Source: Zygaena filipendulae (taxonomy: Eukaryota > Arthropoda > Insecta > Lepidoptera > Zygaenidae). Taken from it: DNA of 64,000 bases. The position numbers and the translations under genes were made by a program. The stretch covers positions 7,854,501 to 7,918,500 of the forward strand of contig OU015659.1 in the NCBI GenBank assembly GCA_907165275.2, written 5' to 3'. How positions within the stretch are numbered: the stretch's first letter is position 1; the number at the start of each line of letters is the position of its first letter. Positions 58,817 to 64,000 of this stretch are shown here, in pieces. The notes beneath the pieces are model-generated. The model was given only the letters and a program-made list of their open reading frames with translations. It made no database searches and was not told the origin of the DNA.

Positions 58817-59390
58817 TCTATACTATAATAAAAGAGTAGAATCCGCGATTCTGCACATTGAATATTTTTACCTAAAATTGAGAGGGGTATAAAATGAAGC
58901 CAAAAAAAAGTTTTTAAAATTCTTTTCTGTCTGTCTGTCTGTCTGTCTTGGGGTCGATTTTTGAATCGCTCGAATTACACATTCGCAGTTCGCACACGGA
59001 ATTGCAAGATTCACGCGTGAATGCTTAAAAAATTTATGAGGATTCGCACGTGAATTCGCGATTCCGTGCGTGAAAGTAATTCGAGCGATTCAATAATCGA
59101 CCTCCTGTTCGCGATAATCTCCGCATCTACTGAACCGATTGTCATGCGGTTTTCACAGGTAGATTAAGCTTAGCCTGGAGCTACATATAGGCTTTGTTTC
59201 ATCGAAATAGGACTTAGGGGAAAAAGTTATCGTCAGTTAAAGACTTCAGCACAATGCAATGGTCGAAAGCTTCGATATAATGTTGCATAACGAACATGAT
59301 AAAACCTTTTTTGAATTATGCATTTTTTTTCTTTTGAATAGATTTTTCCCGAAGTGACAGTTTTAAGGCTTGGAGAGGCAGACCAGCTAG
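58817..59390 (+). mobile_element. Helitron-like copy, 'ctataataaaa' subfamily, split by a MITE
   Basis: Starts TCTACTATAATAAAA-like sequence at 58817, then 'gaatccgcgattctgcac' and (CTGT)n; after the MITE it resumes with 'gttcgcgataatctccgcat' and 'gtcatgcggttttcacaggt', and ends 'gcagaccagctag' before T. Counterpart of 15241-15527. Confidence 0.7.
58952..59102. mobile_element. Foldback MITE, 151 bp, inside a Helitron-like copy
   Basis: GGTCGATTTTTGAATCGCTC (then gaattac) is mirrored by gtaattc + GAGCGATTCAATAATCGACC. The inner part is also inverted ('acacggaattgcaagattca' against 'gaattcgcgattccgtgcg'). Absent from the 15241-15527 copy, which supports a later insertion. Confidence 0.7.
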
Positions 59391-60652
59391 TTTATAATAT
59401 AAGTATTATGTAGTGTTGAAAAAAGTGACGACTGAACCAATCTGTCTGATCAGTTTTGTACCCATAACTTTTATACCAATATCACATTATTATTATTATG
59501 TTTATTTAAAAAAGTACAAGTAGGTACCTCCCTCTTAGCTCTAAGCATTTATGATCTATGCTCATTTCTATAGAATTTTCAACACAAAATACAGATGACC
59601 AATTTTCTGTTATGTTGAAATGCAGTTAGTACTGTCATAGGTGATACGATATTATATTTTTTAGAGTTGCGCTACTTTTACCGTTGTATTGTAGAAATAA
59701 ATTGATCCGTTTAAAATTAGCTATAGGTACTGATTCTCGTAACTGATTGTATCTATAGTTTGAAAGACTAAAATACCCCTCCGATAAATATATTATAATA
59801 TGTATCACCACAGATAGTATAATAATAATAATAATAATAATAATAAATTTTATTTGGCTTAAAGAAAAACATTACACTAAAAGAGAAATTAATATATAAT
59901 CACTAAACTTTTCATGTAAACTTGAATAAGTAAAGCAAAAGGGCAGTCAACCAGCAATATGATACATTTTCACGTTGCGGAGTGATGTCGTTCAGTAAGT
60001 TAGGTAGTCCGGTAATAACTTATTGGTAGTGTCTATAAGGCAAGTTGGGTTGGCTACGCAGTTATTTCATAATTACATTGCTCTGGTTCCTTAATTACAG
60101 TCCCTTTAATTTTGAAGATCGATCGAGACTGGCTGCTGGCTGGGCCTTTATGATTTCAGCTATAGTAAAATATTAGTGTGAAAATTAAATAAAAATATAT
60201 ATATATTTCTCCTAAAATAACAACTCTCTGACAGTTTTCTTAAACGATTTCGATGTACTGAGAACTCGCCCTTTTTTGAATTCGGTTAAAAATTACCAAA
60301 TAAGTTCTCGTCTTTGAGTTCAGTGCTCTTTTTTAGATCAAACGTTTGAATTTTTTAAAACTCTTTTGTGTCGGTATCTAATAAAAAAATGCCTTCTGTA
60401 GTTATATGTCAAATACATGAGTTCATTAGTTTCTACTTTTACATATTTATAAATTAAGGCTGTACCAACCAAATGAATTGACCTCTTTGTAAATCCAGGG
60501 GTACATAAATTGCGAGTGATTATTGCTGAAATATGTTTTGAGTCTAAATTTAATATTAGTGATTATGTAATTGATTGTTTATTTGATTTGTTTTGTGATT
60601 GTTTATTCAATTTAGTGATTATTTAAAAATTTATTTTTTAATAATGATTAAA
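59391..60652. other. Non-coding DNA with an (ATA)n tract
   Basis: 59820-59846 is (AAT)n followed by 'attttatttggcttaaag', which looks like a minus-strand retroposon tail. No coding part is seen. Confidence 0.45.
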
Positions 60653-60895
60653 TCTATATATTAATATAAAAGCAGAAACTGTCTGACTGATCGATCAACG
60701 CACAGCTAAAACCGCTGGGTCTAGAACCATGAAAATTTTACCTATTCCTTAAGTGACGTCACTGAAGATGTGTACTAAGAAAGAATTTTTGAAAATTCAA
60801 CCCTTTAGGGGGTGAAAAGGGGTTGCAAAGTTTGTATGGAACAATTCTGTGGGAACTACGAAATCACCGCTGGTGAAACCGCGCGGAACAGCTAG
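60653..60895 (+). mobile_element. Helitron-like copy, 'ccccttttcac' subfamily, full length
   Basis: Starts TCTATATATTAATATAAAAG, includes 'ctgactgatcgatcaacgca', 'gggggtgaaaaggggttgca' and 'agtttgtatggaacaattc', and ends 'gtgaaaccgcgcggaacag' plus CTAGT. Best copy of this subfamily here. Confidence 0.75.
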
Positions 60896-61347
60896 TATAA
60901 AAATATTTTTATTTTAAAAGCCTTTGCACAAATTGCATAAAAAAATTATGTGGTCCAGTAAATCAAATGGGTCAAGAAGTTGGTAAGTATGGAGTTACAG
61001 GAGGAACTTTGAAAGAAATTTTTTTTTAATAACAGTCCATGCAGCTCGTATGAAATTAAATCTTGTATTGCAAGTTTAAATATGTGCAATGTGCATAAAT
61101 AATTTCAAATAGATCGTGAATTAATTACTAAAATGTAATGTATTGAGCTCGTTGGTGTAACGAACTAAAATTCAATACCCGTATGGATTCCATTAACGTA
61201 TTGGTTGGTCATCAGAGACTCACCGCATCCATCATCCTATTTACACAATGATATTTTGTGATTGCAATGAACTATCAATAGTAAATAGATCATTTGCAAC
61301 ACCAACAATAAAGTACAGAAAAATTTATACGATTAATATTATATTAC
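60896..61347. other. Non-coding DNA
   Basis: Nothing recognised. Confidence 0.5.
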
Positions 61348-61470
61348 TAGCCGTGTGAGTTTTGTAATTCCCGCAGGAACTCCAACGTAGCCTAATTTAC
61401 TTTTTACACCTTCCCATGAGATCAAAATTGGCCAAACCGGTCCAGACATTCTCGAGTTTTAACGATGTAT
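61348..61470 (-). mobile_element. Helitron-like copy, 'ccagacattctcgagtttt' subfamily, truncated
   Basis: CTAGCCGTGTGAGTTTTGTA start, then 'cccgcaggaactccaacgta' and 'ccagacattctcgagtttta'. Counterpart of 36666-36866. Confidence 0.6.
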
Positions 61471-61479
61471 ACAGAGCAT

Positions 61480-61655
61480 AGATTTGATTTGTTGTTTGTT
61501 CGTTTGTAATAATCGATACCCGATTTTTACAATTCTTTTACTTATATAGAAAGCTACAGTATTCCTTAGTGACATACATAGGATATACATACTTTTATCA
61601 ATGATTTCATACGAAACTCCGAAATTAACGCGAATGAAACCGCGGGAAGAGCCAG
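61480..61655 (+). mobile_element. Helitron-like copy, opposite orientation
   Basis: 'gtttgttcgtttgtaataat', 'tatagaaagctacagtattc' and 'actccgaaattaacgcgaat', ending 'gaaaccgcgggaagagccag'. Matches 5413-5613 in its middle. Confidence 0.65.
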
Positions 61656-61691
61656 TATTAAAAATATTTCTAATTTTGTATTTATATGTAA

Positions 61692-62300
61692 CTAGCTGAC
61701 CCCCGCGGTTTCACCCGCAATAATTTCGGAGTATTCGGATCTCTGGATCACTGTAGCTCCCTATATGTGAAAGAATTTTCAAAATCGGTTCAGTAGATCC
61801 AGAGATTATAACTTCTCAAACTCCGGAGTTCCCGCTGGAATCCCGGGGTAAAACTACTCTATGTCACTCAAGATCACTGTTACTGCTTATAAGTGAAAGA
61901 ATTTTTAAAATCGGTTCAGTAGAACCAGAGATTACCCACTACAATCTCACAAACTCACGAACTCACAAACTACGGAGTTCCTGAAGGGAATTCCGGGATG
62001 AAATGTACCTTGTATCACTCTGGATCACTGTTGTTCCTTATAAGTGAAAGAATTTTTAAAATTGGTTCGGTAGATCTAGAGATAGTTGTTCCGCCTTGGT
62101 TTTACCCGCGGGAAATTCGAAGTTACCGCGGGAATTCCGGAATAAAAAGTATCCTATGACACTCAAGATCAGTGCAGCTTCCTATATGTGAAAGAATTTT
62201 CAAAATCGTTTTAGTAGTTCCAGAGATTACCCCCTACAACGTCACAAACTCACAAACCCAGAAACTCACAAACTTTTGCTCTTTACAATATTAGTATAGA
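61692..62300 (-). mobile_element. Helitron-like copy with four internal tandem units
   Basis: Starts CTAGCTGACCCCCGCGGTTT and ends 'acaatattagtataga'. A 126-150 bp module ('gatcactgt...ccctatatgtgaaagaattttc...ggttcagtagatccagagatt') occurs four times, with 'gatcactgt'-type words at 61746, 61872, 62022 and 62167; most units are introduced by a 'gagttcc...ggaatTCCGGg' block. The length (609 bp) is three times that of the usual copies. Confidence 0.75.
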
Positions 62301-62362
62301 TATAGATGATCGAAAAAGATGTTCAATTTATGCGGGTGTAATAGTAGTGAACTACTATTAAA

Positions 62363-62787
62363 TCCTAATATTAATAATGTGATTGTGAGTTTGTTACGGC
62401 CGCACTCAGAGTCGACTTTAATGATTACTTAGTTAAGTATAGACTTTTAAAACAAAACTGCCGCAATCAGACAAGTTTAACAAATTAATGTTAATTGGTA
62501 TTTAACTAATTAAGTTACATCTCATTAAATGCCAATTAAAATTAATTTACTGAACGTCTCCGATTGCGGCAATTTTGTTTTAAAAATCTATACTTAACTA
62601 AGTAATCATTAAAGTCGACTCTGAGTGCGGCCGTTAGACTTTTACGTATTTAAGACTCTACCGATAATCATCAAATTTTGCCTACACGTTGTAAGGGGAA
62701 CAGGAAAGGATATAGGGTTATTCTATTCCGGGATACCCGCAGGAACTCCGAAATTAACGCGGGTAATTAACCACGTAGAACAGCTTC
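62363..62787 (+). mobile_element. Helitron-like copy interrupted by the palindromic MITE
   Basis: Starts TCCTAATATTAATAATGTG and 'gattgtgagtttgtta', then the MITE, then 'gacttttacgtatttaagac', 'caaattttgcctacacgttg' and 'gaactccgaaattaacgcgg'; its CTAG end is decayed (cagcttctat). Confidence 0.65.
62397..62633. mobile_element. Palindromic MITE, copy 4 of 4 (237 bp)
   Basis: Starts CGGCCGCACTCAGAGTCGAC and ends with the mirror GTCGACTCTGAGTGCGGCCG. TTA on both sides (62394-62396, 62634-62636). The interrupted Helitron-like copy gives the empty site: other copies read gtttgtTACGCTTT where this one is split after gtttgTTA. Confidence 0.88.
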
Positions 62788-62870
62788 TATATGTATATGT
62801 ATAAAACCTTTCTTTTTAATCGGTGTTTGAGGAATTTTTATTTATTTATTTACTAAGATTTATAGGTACA

Positions 62871-63058
62871 CTAGCTGTCCCCCGCGGTCTCACCCGCATT
62901 AATTTCGAAGTTCCCGCAGGGATTTTGGGATAAAAAGTACCCTATGTCCTTTTCTGTATTCTTGACAGTGTGTATACAAAATATCATAATGATCCGTCGA
63001 GCCGTTGAGGCGTGAAAGCGTAACAAACAAACTCACTTTCGCATTTATAATGTTAGTA
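62871..63058 (-). mobile_element. Helitron-like (Lep1-type) copy
   Basis: Starts CTAGCTGTCCCCCGCGGTCT and ends 'tcgcatttataatgttagta'. All landmarks present. Confidence 0.8.
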
Positions 63059-63483
63059 ATTATTTTACAGAAGCGCTAAATTGTTTTGATCATTCGGTGT
63101 TCAGTTTTCGGCCAAAGGTTGCTATTTGACTCAAGTTTGACTCGTAACCTTTGTAATTTTGACACTGCTGCCATAATTGAGCATTCTTATCATTACGACG
63201 ACGTTACAGCTAGTCAAATTAGGGGCGTCTGTGGTTTGGGTCTTTGATAATCTCTAATTAAACAAATTGCTGTTCAAGATATTATTATAGGTATGTAGGT
63301 ATCTAACCTAACTTCTAAGAGGTGCGAAGGTGACTCGAGTGAGGGAGATCGTTAAAGAGGTCATAATATTATTACTATGATATCGTAATATTATTACTAT
63401 AATATCGAAGCACTCGCTTAGACCTCCTTACCTCATAAGTAAACGTGATCCGAGATGTAATATATCGGAGATAGAAAATTTGA
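63059..63483. other. Non-coding DNA
   Basis: No gene. A small direct repeat ('atattattactatgatatcg' / 'atattattactataatatcg') lies at about 63364-63407. Confidence 0.5.
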
Positions 63484-63600
63484 TGCAGTCGAATGTCCTT
63501 CCCTGTACGCCTGAGAACGTGAATGAATATTTAATTATAAATCGGTTGAGTAGTAATGAAAGTGTAACAAACAAAATCAAACAAACTCGTATTCGGATTC
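63484..63600 (-). mobile_element. TC-end half of a Helitron-like copy
   Basis: 'gtccttccctgtacgcctga', 'aatcggttgagtagtaatga' and 'aagtgtaacaaacaaaat'. The hairpin half is missing. The frame at 63480-63731 crosses two repeats and is not a gene. Confidence 0.6.
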
Positions 63601-63604
63601 ATAA

Positions 63605-63802
63605 TCCTTACTATTATTATAAATGTGAGTTTATTTGTCTTTTGTTTTTGGTTTCGCGCCTCAACGCGCCTCAACCAATTATCATGAAATTTTGCATACT
63701 GCAAAGAGTACATAGAGAGAGAAGGACATAGAGTACTTTTTATTTCGGAATTCCCGTGGTAACTTCGAAATTACCGCGAGTGAAACCGTAGGGAACAGCT
63801 AG
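63605..63802 (+). mobile_element. Full-length Helitron-like (Lep1-type) copy
   Basis: Starts TCCTTACTATTATTATAAAT, includes 'tcatgaaattttgcatactg' and 'gagaaggacatagagtact', ends 'gagtgaaaccgtagggaaca' plus GCTAGT. A duplicated 'cgcctcaacg' lies inside. Confidence 0.8.
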
Positions 63803-63948
63803 TGCTTGCCTATTAGTATAGTTGGCATAATGTTACAAGTACAACGGAAGAAAGACCAGATACATACCTACTTACCTATATGCCTATATTAGGTATACCT
63901 ATACTTGTAAAATGTAGAAAACAGTAATATTTATCATAGCGCTTTTTT

Positions 63949-64000
63949 AACTAACTTCCAAAAAGGAGGAGCTCTTCGGCTGTATGTATGATGTCTTTTT
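63949..64000. mobile_element. Left end of an 'accgacttcc' family element, cut by the window edge
   Basis: 'ttaactaacttccaaaaagg' followed by 'aggagctcttcggctgtatg' matches the start of 20768-22028. Confidence 0.6.

Overview
This window looks like AT-rich, non-coding nuclear DNA of a lepidopteran insect (moth or butterfly); the species cannot be told. The main evidence is dozens of copies of a short repeat whose one end is a GC-rich hairpin followed by CTAG and whose other end is TC plus a 'ctactaatattataaa' motif. This is the layout of the Helitron-like non-autonomous family known from Lepidoptera (Lep1 type). Other moth-type repeats are present too: tRNA-derived SINEs with (TTA)n tails, 'accgacttcc' foldback elements and LINE tails ending in (TAGAA)n or (GAATT)n. 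No host protein-coding exon can be supported, and no rRNA, tRNA or CRISPR was seen.

Layout. 1-12 kb: unique AT-rich DNA with scattered Helitron-like copies. A long open frame on the minus strand (2985 to about 3950) is the C-terminal part of a non-LTR retrotransposon with a CCHC finger and a PD-(D/E)XK-like endonuclease. 12-24 kb: two foldback elements (12.0-12.8 kb and 20.8-22.0 kb), a LINE tail (14.0-14.8 kb), and a Helitron split by another LINE tail (22.8-23.4 kb). 24-30 kb: a CpG-rich stretch with a possible splice donor, a widely spaced inverted repeat pair (26.2 and 29.7 kb) and five Helitron-like copies.

30.9-34.5 kb holds the only substantial coding unit: a Ty1/copia retrotransposon (30868-34538). 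It has 163-bp LTRs that look identical, a 5-bp target duplication, an initiator-tRNA-type primer site, and gag-protease-integrase in one 908-codon frame. Nearly all of the reverse transcriptase is deleted and the RNase H remnant is out of frame. It sits inside an older repeat (30440-34740).

35-64 kb: repeat-on-repeat DNA. It includes tRNA SINEs (37.4 and 41.0 kb), a pogo-like MITE inserted in a Helitron terminus (43.2-43.7 kb), a 154-bp (TTA)n array grown from a SINE tail (47.0 kb), head-to-tail Helitron arrays (50.5-51.1 kb), a Helitron with four internal tandem units (61.7-62.3 kb), and four copies overall (30.2, 46.5, 55.2, 62.4 kb) of a palindromic 237-252 bp MITE, most with TTA on both sides.

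There is no gene network here. What can be read is a history of nested insertions: old Helitron-like copies were targets for later MITEs and LINE tails, and the copia copy is among the youngest events. No convincing new functional system was found. The most useful leads are the reverse-transcriptase-less but apparently young copia element, the MITE family with a reconstructable empty site, and the tandem Helitron arrays.
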